Of a stretch of 64,000 nucleotides of DNA, positions 43,424 to 51,611 are shown piece by piece. The DNA comes from an uncultured Ruminococcus sp. (GTDB lineage: Bacteria; Bacillota; Clostridia; Lachnospirales; Lachnospiraceae). The stretch spans positions 108,160-172,159 of the forward strand of contig UQKK01000003.1 of NCBI GenBank assembly GCA_900541505.1, written 5' to 3'. A program made the position numbers and the translations under genes. Every line of letters starts with the position of its first letter. Position 1 is the stretch's first letter. The notes below the pieces were generated by a model, which worked only from the letters and a program-made list of their open reading frames with translations, ran no database searches and was not told the origin of the DNA.

Positions 43424-44644
43424 GTGCACAAACGCAAAGTACTGATGACAGTGGAAGATGGAAATGTATGGAGTTACCTTCAGGAGGATGGGGAGATAGC
43501 GGAAATCCATTGTACTCCTTTATACAGTGAGGAGGAGAAATCTGCCCCGACACTGGGAAATATCTATATTGGAAAAGTAAAAAATATTGCCGCCAATATC
43601 GGCGCGGCGTTCATAGAAATTCAGAACGGGCTGAACTGTTACTATGACATCAGCCAGGCACAGCACGCCATATTCACAGATAAAAGAGGCAAAAAGCCGC
43701 TGTGCATCGGTGATGAGCTGGTCGTCCAGATTAACAAAGAGGCAGTGAAATCCAAAGCGCCGACTGTGACGAGCAATCTAAGTTTCACCGGCAGATATGC
43801 CGTGCTCACACATGGGAATACAAGGATTGGCGCCTCCGGGAAGCTTCCGAAAGAGCTGAGGGAAGCGTACAAGGCAAAGCTCTCGGAATATAAAAACGAG
43901 AACTTTGGTCTCATTGTGCGCACCAACGCGGGGGAAGTGCCCTTTGAGAAAGTCCTGGGAGAAGTGGAAAGTTTAAAGGCAGAATACGAACAAATCCTAC
44001 ATACCGCGAAGAGCAGAACCTGTTTCTCCTGCCTGAAATCTGCACCGCCTGCCTACATTGCGGACTTGAAGAATGTGTACGGGGACGGGCTGGAGGAAAT
44101 CGTCATCGAAGATGAAGATATGTATACGAGTATTTATCATTTTTTTGAGAGAGAACAGCCGGAAATTGCCGCGCGCCTGCGCCTGTATACAGACAAACAA
44201 CTTTCTCTTGCTAATCTCTACAGCACAAAGACGGCTCTCGAAAAAGCGACAAGACAGCATGTTTGGCTGAAAAACGGCGGATATCTTATTATCCAGCCCA
44301 CGGAGGCATTGACAGTGATTGATGTGAACTCCGGGAAATATACGGCAAAAAAGAAAAGAAGCGATGCGGCTCTGGCGGTAAATATGGAGGCAGCAAAAGA
44401 GGCAGCGAGACAAATCCGCCTGCGCAACCTCTCAGGAATCATTATCGTGGATTTTATCAACCTGGAATCGGAGGAGGAACAAAAAACGCTGCTGAGGGAG
44501 TTTCGCCACTGCCTGGAACAGGACCCCATTCAGACGACGCTGGTGGACGTCACGCCGCTGCAGCTCGTGGAAGTCACCCGGAAAAAGGTCAGAAAACCAC
44601 TCCATGAGATGATAAATGAGATTGCATACAATAATACAATTTGA
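43424..44644 (+). CDS. rng: Ribonuclease E/G family protein, short form
   Basis: A 406-residue RNase E/G-type endoribonuclease from GTG 43424. An S1-like part (LGNIYIGKVKNIAANIGAAFIEI) is followed by the 5'-sensor and the DNase I-like catalytic part, with the metal-binding Asp motifs VIDVNSGKYT and IIIVDFINL. The usual CPxCxG zinc-link motif after the VTRKKVRKPL segment is absent: the protein stops about 17 residues later at IAYNNTI. It normally sits just before rplU, but here about 7 kb of other genes intervene. It processes rRNA and mRNA. Confidence 0.9.
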   Translation: MHKRKVLMTVEDGNVWSYLQEDGEIAEIHCTPLYSEEEKSAPTLGNIYIGKVKNIAANIGAAFIEIQNGLNCYYDISQAQHAIFTDKRGKKPLCIGDELVVQINKEAVKSKAPTVTSNLSFTGRYAVLTHGNTRIGASGKLPKELREAYKAKLSEYKNENFGLIVRTNAGEVPFEKVLGEVESLKAEYEQILHTAKSRTCFSCLKSAPPAYIADLKNVYGDGLEEIVIEDEDMYTSIYHFFEREQPEIAARLRLYTDKQLSLANLYSTKTALEKATRQHVWLKNGGYLIIQPTEALTVIDVNSGKYTAKKKRSDAALAVNMEAAKEAARQIRLRNLSGIIIVDFINLESEEEQKTLLREFRHCLEQDPIQTTLVDVTPLQLVEVTRKKVRKPLHEMINEIAYNNTI

Positions 44645-44673
44645 TTTTTAGGATTTTTTAGAAAATAATTTCC

Positions 44674-44713
44674 TTGTTGCAAAAAAGAATAAATTGTATA
44701 ATTGTATACAATT
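44674..44713 (+). promoter_or_regulatory. Promoter with overlapping palindromic operator before ybaK
   Basis: TTGTTG (44674-44679) and TATAAT (44697-44702) are 17 bp apart. The perfect palindrome AATTGTATACAATT (44700-44713) overlaps the -10 box and the start region. TTGTATACAA-like sites are often bound by GntR-family repressors. No such regulator is coded nearby. Confidence 0.55.
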
Positions 44714-44813
44714 TGAGGGTTCTAAGGAAATTTTCCTGGGATTTCAGATGGTGAAAGTGAAAATACAGAGTCTAAAATGCGCTGTGTGGATAACAAAGAA
44801 GGAGGCAGACCTC

Positions 44814-45296
44814 ATGGGGAAAAAAGAGTTAAAGACAAACGCCATGCGAATTTTGGATAAAAAACACATCCCCTACGAATATATGACTTATGAGTGTGAG
44901 GAGTTCACTGACGGAATCACTGTGGCAGACCAGGTGGGGCTTCCTCATGAATTGGTCTACAAGACTTTGGTCACAACGGGAAAGAGCAAGGAGCATTATG
45001 TCTTTGTGATTCCCATTGAAGCGGAGCTGGATTTAAAGAAGGCGGCGCGCACTGTGAAAGAAAAAGCGGTAGAGATGCTCCCGGTAAAAGAAATCCAGTC
45101 AGTCACCGGCTATATCCGGGGTGGCTGCACTGCCATCGGCATGAAGAAACAGTTTCCCACAGTTATCCAAGAGGAGGCAAAATCGCTTCCTTTTCTGTAT
45201 GTAAGCGGCGGGAAGCGGGGTATGCAGATAAAATTGGCGCCGGAGGATTTAAAGAACGCATCGGGCGCGGAGTATGCGGATGTGGTGAAATCTTAA
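44814..45296 (+). CDS. ybaK: YbaK/EbsC family Cys-tRNA(Pro) deacylase
   Basis: A 160-residue INS-superfamily protein that hydrolyses Cys mischarged on tRNA-Pro. Start ATG 44814 (MGKKELKTNAMRILDKK) has GGAGG upstream; the longer frame from 44694 is AT-rich leader, not coding. ITVADQVGLPHELVYKTLV and the conserved GYIRGGCTAIGMKKQFPT loop, with the key Lys region near KKQF, identify YbaK. A terminator follows. The gene lies at the left edge of an accessory-looking segment. Confidence 0.93.
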   Translation: MGKKELKTNAMRILDKKHIPYEYMTYECEEFTDGITVADQVGLPHELVYKTLVTTGKSKEHYVFVIPIEAELDLKKAARTVKEKAVEMLPVKEIQSVTGYIRGGCTAIGMKKQFPTVIQEEAKSLPFLYVSGGKRGMQIKLAPEDLKNASGAEYADVVKS

Positions 45297-45307
45297 GTTT
45301 ATAATGG

Positions 45308-45350
45308 AAAGCTGTACGCCCATGCAGAAATGAAGCGTACAGCTTTTTTT
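45308..45350. terminator. Terminator between ybaK and the racemase gene
   Basis: AAAGCTGTACGC (45308-45319) pairs perfectly with GCGTACAGCTTT (45335-45346), followed by T residues on the plus strand. It overlaps the stop of the convergent racemase gene and may act in both directions. Confidence 0.9.
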
Positions 45351-46047
45351 AATTTCTAATTACACCGCCACAGTAGTGAATCGCCGCTTTTGCCAGCAAT
45401 TTTGTTGGGTCAGTTACAGGATAATTTAAATGGTACATTTCCATAGCCAAAGGTAATTCTGTGCATCCCAAAATGAGGGTTTGTGCACCATCTTCTAAGA
45501 GTTTGTTTGCTGTATCACAGAAAGTGTTGATAGGGAAGTCTCTTTTACCGGCTTTTACTCCTTTATAAATGATATCCATAACTGATTTTTGTCCATTTTC
45601 TGAAGGAGTGAGTAATTCTAACTTGGAATCTTTGGCTGCCAATTGATAAATTTTAGAAGATATGGTTCCGGTGGTCGCCAGAAGTCCGGCTTTATGTATA
45701 CCTGTTGTTTTCAAGTAGGAGATAGTTTCCTCAATCATATTTAGTAGTGGTATATCAAAATATGGAACAAGACTCTTATAAAAATAGTGGGCGGTATTGC
45801 AAGGCATGATTAGTACATCAGCACCCATTGCTTGAAGCCGTATGCCGCTTCTTACCATTTGGGGAACAGGGGAAACCCCTGTTCCAAGTATTGCTTTTGT
45901 ACGGTCTGGAATCTTTGTGTTGCAATCAACTACTAAATGCAGATAGTCCTGGTCTGTGGCAGCATCCGTGAGAGAGATAATCTTTTGCATTATATCGCAG
46001 GTAGCCAGTGAGCCCATACCTCCGATGATTCCAATCGTTTTTTTCAT
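45349..46047 (-). CDS. Aspartate/glutamate racemase family protein
   Basis: A 232-residue Asp/Glu racemase. The start is ATG 46047 (MKKTIGIIGGMGSLAT); upstream ATG 46071 lies in the ureohydrolase gene. The two catalytic Cys of this PLP-independent fold are present in MPCNTAH (C83) and LGCTELPL (C195), so racemase activity is likely. The pattern is nearest the aspartate racemase/YgeA branch, but substrate class (Asp, Glu, other acidic amino acids, or hydantoin-like) cannot be read. It is the last gene of an operon with a ureohydrolase and a GltS-type symporter. Codons and bases are more A+T-rich than in flanking genes. Confidence 0.9.
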   Translation of the reverse strand: MKKTIGIIGGMGSLATCDIMQKIISLTDAATDQDYLHLVVDCNTKIPDRTKAILGTGVSPVPQMVRSGIRLQAMGADVLIMPCNTAHYFYKSLVPYFDIPLLNMIEETISYLKTTGIHKAGLLATTGTISSKIYQLAAKDSKLELLTPSENGQKSVMDIIYKGVKAGKRDFPINTFCDTANKLLEDGAQTLILGCTELPLAMEMYHLNYPVTDPTKLLAKAAIHYCGGVIRN

Positions 46048-46052
46048 AAATA

Positions 46053-47048
46053 TCAGTACCTTTCTTTCCAATAAGGCTGTTCACAAATATGACCCAAAAA
46101 CTCGATAATTAACTGTGTGGCAAGAAAAGAAGTAATTTTATTAGGTGTATCAAAATCTGGAGCCACCTCCACAAGGTCATATCCTACGATTTGGCAACGC
46201 TTTGCGAGCGCAGCAAGAGAGTTACTCAATTCGGCAAAACTTAATCCGTTTGGTTCCGCTGAAATACAGCCGGGTACAAGCGTGCAGTCCAAAGCATCGA
46301 TATCTATACTCACATAACATGGCTCACCTTCAGGAATTAAATCGGCAATACCTTCCGCTCCGATTTTATGAAATTCTTTCATTCCTACAACCCGATTCCC
46401 ATCTTCTTTGGAATCGTGAGCCTGAAAAGCTCGTACACTTCTAATGCCTACCTGAGTCAGGGATTTTACATGCTTCATGCCGGAAACATGCCGGAAAGGA
46501 TGGGCGTTTGTGTAACAGAATCCGGGTTCAGCTTTTGCATAGTCAGGATGTGCGTCAAATTGTATTACATGAAAAGGAATACCGAGTTCATCATACCCTT
46601 GAATAATGGGACTGGATACAGAGTGGTCGCCTCCCAGTGAAATTAGCAGAGGTGAATATCCTTTTTTCTTTTTCTTCAGAATAGTACGCACTGCTTCTGT
46701 TATATTTTTAAGGTTCTCTTCGATAGCTGTAGGAGTAATGGCAACGTCACCTAAATCTACAATGCGGTCTTCGCCAAATTCTTTGCTCAAATAGATTTTG
46801 TCTTCGTCTACGTTATAATAACCTCTTTTATTATAGCGCAAGGTTTGTTCTCTGATGCCACGAGGGCCAAACCTTGTTCCCGGTATAAAGGGCATACCTT
46901 CATCAAAGGGGACACCAAGGACGCCGATATCAAAATCCGTAGCATCAAATTCTTCTTTTGTCTTTAACTCTTTGCTGCGCAGAAAAGTAGGAATTCCGGA
47001 AAAAGGGTATACGCCATAACATCCTTCATTGTTTTCTTTTGTATACAT
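46053..47048 (-). CDS. Ureohydrolase (agmatinase/arginase family)
   Basis: A 331-residue binuclear manganese hydrolase. Metal-ligand motifs are all present: GGDHS (about 139), DAHPD (about 165) and SIDIDALD (about 247). The residue after the last Asp, normally Pro in agmatinase, is Cys, and the following loop reads TLVPGCISAEPNG instead of the usual GTGTPEPGG type. The substrate may therefore be agmatine, another guanidino compound, or formiminoglutamate. GGAGG sits before a double ATG; the second (47048) has better spacing. It lies 24 bp after gltS and 5 bp before the racemase gene, so the three are one operon. Confidence 0.9.
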   Translation of the reverse strand: MYTKENNEGCYGVYPFSGIPTFLRSKELKTKEEFDATDFDIGVLGVPFDEGMPFIPGTRFGPRGIREQTLRYNKRGYYNVDEDKIYLSKEFGEDRIVDLGDVAITPTAIEENLKNITEAVRTILKKKKKGYSPLLISLGGDHSVSSPIIQGYDELGIPFHVIQFDAHPDYAKAEPGFCYTNAHPFRHVSGMKHVKSLTQVGIRSVRAFQAHDSKEDGNRVVGMKEFHKIGAEGIADLIPEGEPCYVSIDIDALDCTLVPGCISAEPNGLSFAELSNSLAALAKRCQIVGYDLVEVAPDFDTPNKITSFLATQLIIEFLGHICEQPYWKERY

Positions 47049-47072
47049 CATAAACCTCCTTTTTATATGTTT

Positions 47073-48320
47073 CTAAGCTACCATGTTAATTAAAAATATA
47101 CTGACAGGGACAAGGAAAATATCCTGTAAGAACCCTCCAACGATAGGAACAATGATAAATGCCAGTTTTGGATAGCCGAATCGTTCCGATACACTTACCA
47201 AATTGGCTATTCCATTTGGTGTTGCGCCAAAGCCGTGTCCACAGAGTCCGGCACAGCAAGCAGCAGCGTTGTAATCTTTTCCCAGAAAACGAAAGACAAT
47301 AAAATAAATGAATAAGAGTACAATAATTGTCTCAATGAGAAGAATTACAAGCATTGGAATAGCAAGACTTGCCAACTCCCATAATTTTAGTGAAATCATT
47401 GCCATTGTCAGGAAAATTCCAAGAGAAAAGTCTTCCATGGCATTTAAAATCCGTTCGTTTATTGTGAAAAGATGAGCCTTTTCATTAATATTTCTCACTA
47501 TGAAAGCGACTAGCATAGGTCCGCAAAAGCCCGGAAGAGAGATATTTCCGCCGGTTAATACGGAAAGCCCGTTCCCAAGATATTCACCTAATATTCCTCC
47601 AATGACCATAAATGTTCCTATTAAGACCAACGATTTAAAAATATCCTGTGCCGTAATTGGAGGAGCTTCTGTACTATCTGATGAAATTTCCTCTAACACT
47701 TGTTCTGCTTTGCCGCCGGGCACAGATAGATTATATTTGCGAATAAGCCTTGTGCAAAGCGGTCCGCCAAAAAAGCTGCCAATCAACAAGCCAAACGTTG
47801 CGGCTGCCATGCCTACAACAAGTCCACCGCTATACCCCATTGCTTCAATCATCTCACCATATGCGGCTACAGAACCGTGTCCGCCTGCCAAAGGAATTTG
47901 ACCGCAGAGCAGACCGTATACGAGAGGGATTTTTGTGAGCTGGGCGCCTGCGATACCTACAATAGCCTCTATAATTATTAGAGTCCCCGTTAAGAGAAAG
48001 TAGCAGATTAGTTTTTTTCCACCCTTTTTGAGAAGAGAAAAGCTGGCACCGAAACCTACGATTGTAAAAAACATAAATTGCATATCGTTCTGATATGTGG
48101 AATCTAATACAATATTGATATTCCCTGTTAAGTAAAAGAGCAAATTAACTAAGGCAAACAGTGTACCGCCAATCACCGGGGCAGGAAGGCAATATTTTTG
48201 GCAAAATTTCACGTGCTTTTTGATTTTATACCCCAAAAGCAATGTCAATACAGCAATGATGACTGTTCCAAAAGCTGTAAATTCTAACAGAAAACTTCCA
48301 TCAGAAATTTGAAAATTCAT
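47073..48320 (-). CDS. gltS: Sodium/glutamate symporter GltS
   Basis: A 415-residue ESS-family transporter. Start ATG 48320 (MNFQISDGSFLLEF) has AAGGAGG upstream; the longer frame to 48392 has none. Ten or so hydrophobic helices are present, and the family GGHGS loop appears as IPLAGGHGSVAAYGE, repeated in the second half as GFGATPNGIANL. GltS moves glutamate with sodium. The operon context (ureohydrolase, Asp/Glu racemase) is consistent with an acidic amino acid or a derivative. It is the first gene after the divergent LysR gene. Confidence 0.92.
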   Translation of the reverse strand: MNFQISDGSFLLEFTAFGTVIIAVLTLLLGYKIKKHVKFCQKYCLPAPVIGGTLFALVNLLFYLTGNINIVLDSTYQNDMQFMFFTIVGFGASFSLLKKGGKKLICYFLLTGTLIIIEAIVGIAGAQLTKIPLVYGLLCGQIPLAGGHGSVAAYGEMIEAMGYSGGLVVGMAAATFGLLIGSFFGGPLCTRLIRKYNLSVPGGKAEQVLEEISSDSTEAPPITAQDIFKSLVLIGTFMVIGGILGEYLGNGLSVLTGGNISLPGFCGPMLVAFIVRNINEKAHLFTINERILNAMEDFSLGIFLTMAMISLKLWELASLAIPMLVILLIETIIVLLFIYFIVFRFLGKDYNAAACCAGLCGHGFGATPNGIANLVSVSERFGYPKLAFIIVPIVGGFLQDIFLVPVSIFLINMVA

Positions 48321-48423
48321 GTACAAACCTCCTTTCGGTTTGGGTTTTCGCAGTGTAATGCAACGAATCATCCGGATGTTTCTGTTCTTCATGAAGATTG
48401 ATTTTAGAATAACATCATGGTAT

Positions 48424-48450
48424 TATAAAGTAAAATACTTATAACTTTAT
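48424..48450. promoter_or_regulatory. Candidate LysR-type operator in the gltS/lysR divergent gap
   Basis: TATAAAGTAAAATACTTATA is an imperfect inverted repeat, and ATAAAGT/ACTTTAT recur 12 bp apart across 48425-48450. A dyad of this size midway between a LysR gene and a divergent operon is the usual site for a LysR-type regulator. The AT richness makes chance repeats possible. Confidence 0.45.
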
Positions 48451-48486
48451 AAAAACTATAGAGAAAACCCTATGTAGGAGGAGCGT

Positions 48487-49440
48487 ATGTTTCATAATAT
48501 TCCTTATGTCTATGAAGTCTATAAAGAAAAAAGTTTTTCTAAAGCGGCGAAAAATCTGTATATCTCTCAACCATCTTTAAGCGCTGCTATAAAAAATATT
48601 GAACAGAAAATCGGTGCCCCCATATTTGACCGAAGTACTTCGCCCCTTCGTCTGACAGAAATTGGAAAATTATACATGGAAACTGCGATGAAAATTATGG
48701 ACCAGGAGGAAGCTTTTCTGGAAGAAATGCAAAATAACAATACGCTTCAAAAAGGTACACTTTCTGTCGGCGCAAACCATATCACCGCTTCTTTCGTATT
48801 GCCTGACATTATCCAAAAATATTCTGCTTTGTATCCCAATATCCATATTAGTGTGGTAGAAGCAGGTGCCAGCCAGTTAAAATCCTATTTGAAAGAAGAT
48901 AAATTGGATTTGGTGATAGACAATATTGAGAACGAGGATATTTCATTTTTCTCAGAATATTTCGGAACAGAGACACTTTTTCTTGCAGTTGCTAAATCTA
49001 AAGTTAATTCAACAATCCTGGAAAGTCACTGTTTAAGTGTTCGCGATATAATTGCCGGAAAAGATAAAGAAAGTGTCGTACCAGCTTTGCCGTCGTTTTA
49101 TATTGCCCAATTTCCTTTTATTCTGCTATGTAAAGGCAATAATACTCGTTCTTATACAGATTATTTTTTCCAGGAATCAAATGTTCATCCTCAAATTTTA
49201 ATGGAAGTAAATCAAATGGCAACAGCGTATCATATTGTTGCCAGCCAAGTGGGAGCGACAGTGGTCAGCGATACGCTTATAAAATCTGATTTTGTGAGAG
49301 ATGAGGTTCTGTTTTTCAAATTGCCCTGCAAAAAAACAGAGAGGAATATCAATATTTTGATTCGAAAAAACCGATATATGACTCGTGCTACAAAGAAGAT
49401 TCTGGAAATTATTCGAGAAAGCCGAGAAGTATTATTCTGA
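48487..49440 (+). CDS. LysR family transcriptional regulator
   Basis: A 317-residue LysR protein. The N-terminal winged helix has the pattern EKSFSKAAKNLYISQPSLSAAIKNIEQKIGAPIFDRS. The C-terminal two-lobed effector domain (about 90-305) follows. GGAGGAGCG precedes ATG 48487. It is divergent from gltS-ureohydrolase-racemase and is the natural regulator of that operon, with an effector that would be the transported compound or a product. A+T-rich like the operon it faces. Confidence 0.9.
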   Translation: MFHNIPYVYEVYKEKSFSKAAKNLYISQPSLSAAIKNIEQKIGAPIFDRSTSPLRLTEIGKLYMETAMKIMDQEEAFLEEMQNNNTLQKGTLSVGANHITASFVLPDIIQKYSALYPNIHISVVEAGASQLKSYLKEDKLDLVIDNIENEDISFFSEYFGTETLFLAVAKSKVNSTILESHCLSVRDIIAGKDKESVVPALPSFYIAQFPFILLCKGNNTRSYTDYFFQESNVHPQILMEVNQMATAYHIVASQVGATVVSDTLIKSDFVRDEVLFFKLPCKKTERNINILIRKNRYMTRATKKILEIIRESREVLF

Positions 49441-49486
49441 TTTTTAGAGTTTGAGAGTATTTCATAGAAAGTGCCAGAAAATATGA

Positions 49487-49515
49487 TTTACAAACAAATC
49501 AAGAAGCGGTATAAT
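49487..49515 (+). promoter_or_regulatory. Promoter of the aspartokinase gene
   Basis: TTTACA (49487-49492), 17 bp, TATAAT (49510-49515). It gives a leader of about 110 nt that contains a small CAGGCAGACGCCTG-type hairpin but not an obvious lysine riboswitch, which is longer. Confidence 0.6.
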
Positions 49516-49627
49516 ATGGTACTGGAATGTGAAAATGCAGGATTGATTTATGAAAATTGCAAAGCATGGGTGTCTCTTACAGGCAGACGCCTGCTGCGGA
49601 TGAAATGGGTTTGGAGGATAATAAAGG

Positions 49628-50947
49628 ATGAAGAAAGTCGTAAAATTCGGCGGAAGCTCTCTTGCGAGCGCCGAACAGTTTAAAAAAGTCGGGGAAATCA
49701 TACGCCAGGACCCGGCAAGGCGGTATGTAGTGCCGTCCGCACCGGGAAAACGGTTTTCCGGAGATACAAAAGTAACGGATATGCTTTACAGTTGTTATGG
49801 AGCTGCCATAAAGGAAAAGAAGTTCACAGAACAGCTTGCCCAGATTCAGGAGCGTTACCAGGAGATTATTGATGGACTGGGACTGAGTCTTTCTCTGGAT
49901 GACGAATTTCAGATTATTAAAGAGAATTTCAGCAAAAAGGTCGGCAGAGATTATGCGGCTTCCAGAGGAGAATATTTAAACGGCAGGATTATGTCTGCCT
50001 ATCTGGGATTTACATTTATCGATGCTGCAGAAGTGATACGTTTCAATGAGGATGGAACGTTTAACGATGAAGCGACAGATAAGCTGCTCTCTGAGCGCCT
50101 CGCAAAAGAGGAAAATGCGGTCATTCCGGGATTTTATGGCGCCAAAGAGGACGGCACGGTTGTAACCTTCTCAAGAGGAGGCTCTGACGTGAGCGGTTCC
50201 CTTGTCGCTCTGGCGGTGACAGCGGATATCTATGAAAATTGGACAGATGTATCAGGATTTCTGATTGCAGACCCGCGTATTGTAAAGAATCCGAAATCTA
50301 TTGAGACGATTACCTACAAAGAATTAAGAGAGCTTTCTTATATGGGTGCCAGCGTCCTTCACGAGGATGCCATTTTCCCGGTAAGAAAGGCGGGTATTCC
50401 TATCAACATTCGCAATACCAATGCGCCTCAGGATAAAGGAACTCTGATTGTGGAGGGTACATGCAGACAGCCGAAATATACCATTACAGGCATTGCGGGG
50501 ACTGACGGCTTTGTCTCTATTACAATCGAGAAGGCGATGATGAACTCAGAGATTGGATTCTGCCGGAAGGTGCTGCAGGTATTTGAGGAGAACGAGATTT
50601 CCATCGAGCACATGCCGTCCGGAATCGACACGATGACGATTTTTGTGCGCAAAGATGAGTTTGAGGATAAGGAGCAGCGGGTTCTCGCGGGAATCCATAA
50701 GGCGGTAAATCCGGATCATGTCGAATTGGAATCAGACCTTGCACTGATTGCTGTCGTAGGAAGAGGTATGAAATCTACACGCGGAACAGCGGGCAGGATA
50801 TTCTCAGCCTTAGCGCATGCGCACATCAATGTAAAGATGATAGACCAGGGCTCCAGCGAGCTCAATATCATTGTAGGCGTCAGACATGATGAGTTTAAAA
50901 ATGCGATTCGTGCACTGTATGAGATTTTTGTTTTGACACAGCTTTAA
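49628..50947 (+). CDS. lysC: Aspartate kinase
   Basis: A 439-residue aspartokinase catalysing the first step of the lysine/threonine/methionine branch. It has KFGGSSLASAEQF, a FSRGGSDVSGSLVALA loop and YMGASVLHEDA. Two ACT domains at the C-terminus (from about 300; SITIEKAMMNSEIGFCRKVLQ and LIAVVGRGMKSTRGTAGRIF) give feedback control. The Asp pathway is chemically near the Asp/Glu racemase neighbour, but it is transcribed separately. Typical of clostridial monofunctional enzymes in length. Confidence 0.94.
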   Translation: MKKVVKFGGSSLASAEQFKKVGEIIRQDPARRYVVPSAPGKRFSGDTKVTDMLYSCYGAAIKEKKFTEQLAQIQERYQEIIDGLGLSLSLDDEFQIIKENFSKKVGRDYAASRGEYLNGRIMSAYLGFTFIDAAEVIRFNEDGTFNDEATDKLLSERLAKEENAVIPGFYGAKEDGTVVTFSRGGSDVSGSLVALAVTADIYENWTDVSGFLIADPRIVKNPKSIETITYKELRELSYMGASVLHEDAIFPVRKAGIPINIRNTNAPQDKGTLIVEGTCRQPKYTITGIAGTDGFVSITIEKAMMNSEIGFCRKVLQVFEENEISIEHMPSGIDTMTIFVRKDEFEDKEQRVLAGIHKAVNPDHVELESDLALIAVVGRGMKSTRGTAGRIFSALAHAHINVKMIDQGSSELNIIVGVRHDEFKNAIRALYEIFVLTQL

Positions 50948-50977
50948 GAGACAAGAGAGAAAAAGGCGGCGAATAAA

Positions 50978-51391
50978 GTGAACATATTGTTCTTTTTGAA
51001 ACCAAAAAGTGAAGTGGCTTACATTTACGATTATAGCACCTTGAGACAAGTTCTTGAGACGATGGAATATCACAAATATGCTTCCATTCCCATGCTGAAT
51101 AAGGCGGGAGAGTATGTGGGAAGCATAACAGAGGGAGACCTTCTCTGGGGAATCAAGGCATACACAAATCTGAACTTAAAAGAGGCGGAGAACATCTTCA
51201 TCCGAGATTTTCCGCGAAAAGCAGATTATGAGGTGGTGTCTGCGGATTCCGATATGGAGGACCTCATCAAAAAAGCGATGAATCAGAATTATGTGCCGGT
51301 GGTGGATGACCAGAAGAAATTCATCGGTATCATCACACGCCGGAGTATCATAGAATATTGCTATGAACGGCTGGGAGACAGCGATAAATAG
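50978..51391 (+). CDS. CBS domain protein
   Basis: A 137-residue protein from GTG 50978, made only of a CBS pair. First CBS: YDYSTLRQVLETMEYHKYASIPMLNKAGEYVGSITEGDLLWG. Second: VSADSDMEDLIKKAMNQNYVPVVDDQKKFIGIITRRSI. Such stand-alone CBS pairs usually bind adenine nucleotides and regulate another protein. It is 30 bp after aspartokinase, co-directional, and may share its transcript. AAAAAGGCGGCG upstream is a modest ribosome site. Confidence 0.88.
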   Translation: MNILFFLKPKSEVAYIYDYSTLRQVLETMEYHKYASIPMLNKAGEYVGSITEGDLLWGIKAYTNLNLKEAENIFIRDFPRKADYEVVSADSDMEDLIKKAMNQNYVPVVDDQKKFIGIITRRSIIEYCYERLGDSDK

Positions 51392-51492
51392 AGATGAAGA
51401 GGTCATATGCAAAGTCACAGATGGTATGACAGCTTTGGCAACAGATTGCGGAAAAAATCTGACGGTTTTTTGACAGTTTTTTCATAAAACTA

Positions 51493-51522
51493 TTGACGGG
51501 ATAAATTTCCTTGTGCTATACT
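51493..51522 (+). promoter_or_regulatory. Promoter of rplU-prp-rpmA
   Basis: TTGACG (51493-51498), 18 bp, TATACT (51517-51522). Transcription would begin just before the L21 leader. Confidence 0.75.
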
Positions 51523-51611
51523 ACAACGGTATGCCGCACAATGAGGTTTTTAAAGTTCTGCCCTGACGGCGGACACCGTAATTGGCGAGTAATGATAATA
51601 GGAGGTGCCAT
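51523..51611 (+). ncRNA. Ribosomal protein L21 leader
   Basis: The untranslated segment between the promoter and rplU has the family layout known from Firmicutes: ATGCCGCACAATGAGG, then CTGCCCTGACGGCGG, CACCGTAATTGGCGAG and a final GGAGGTGCC. It can fold with TGCCG/CGGCG and ACGGT/ACCGT pairings. In this family L21 or a processing product is thought to control its own operon. Assigned by eye from motif and position. Confidence 0.65.

Noticed and set aside
44694..44813. N-terminal 40-codon extension of ybaK
   Set aside because: It overlaps the promoter and operator and is A+T-rich; a strong ribosome site precedes ATG 44814, where homology begins.
49516..49627. Lysine riboswitch upstream of aspartokinase
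   Set aside because: The leader is only about 110 nt and lacks the conserved five-helix core; only a small hairpin is visible.
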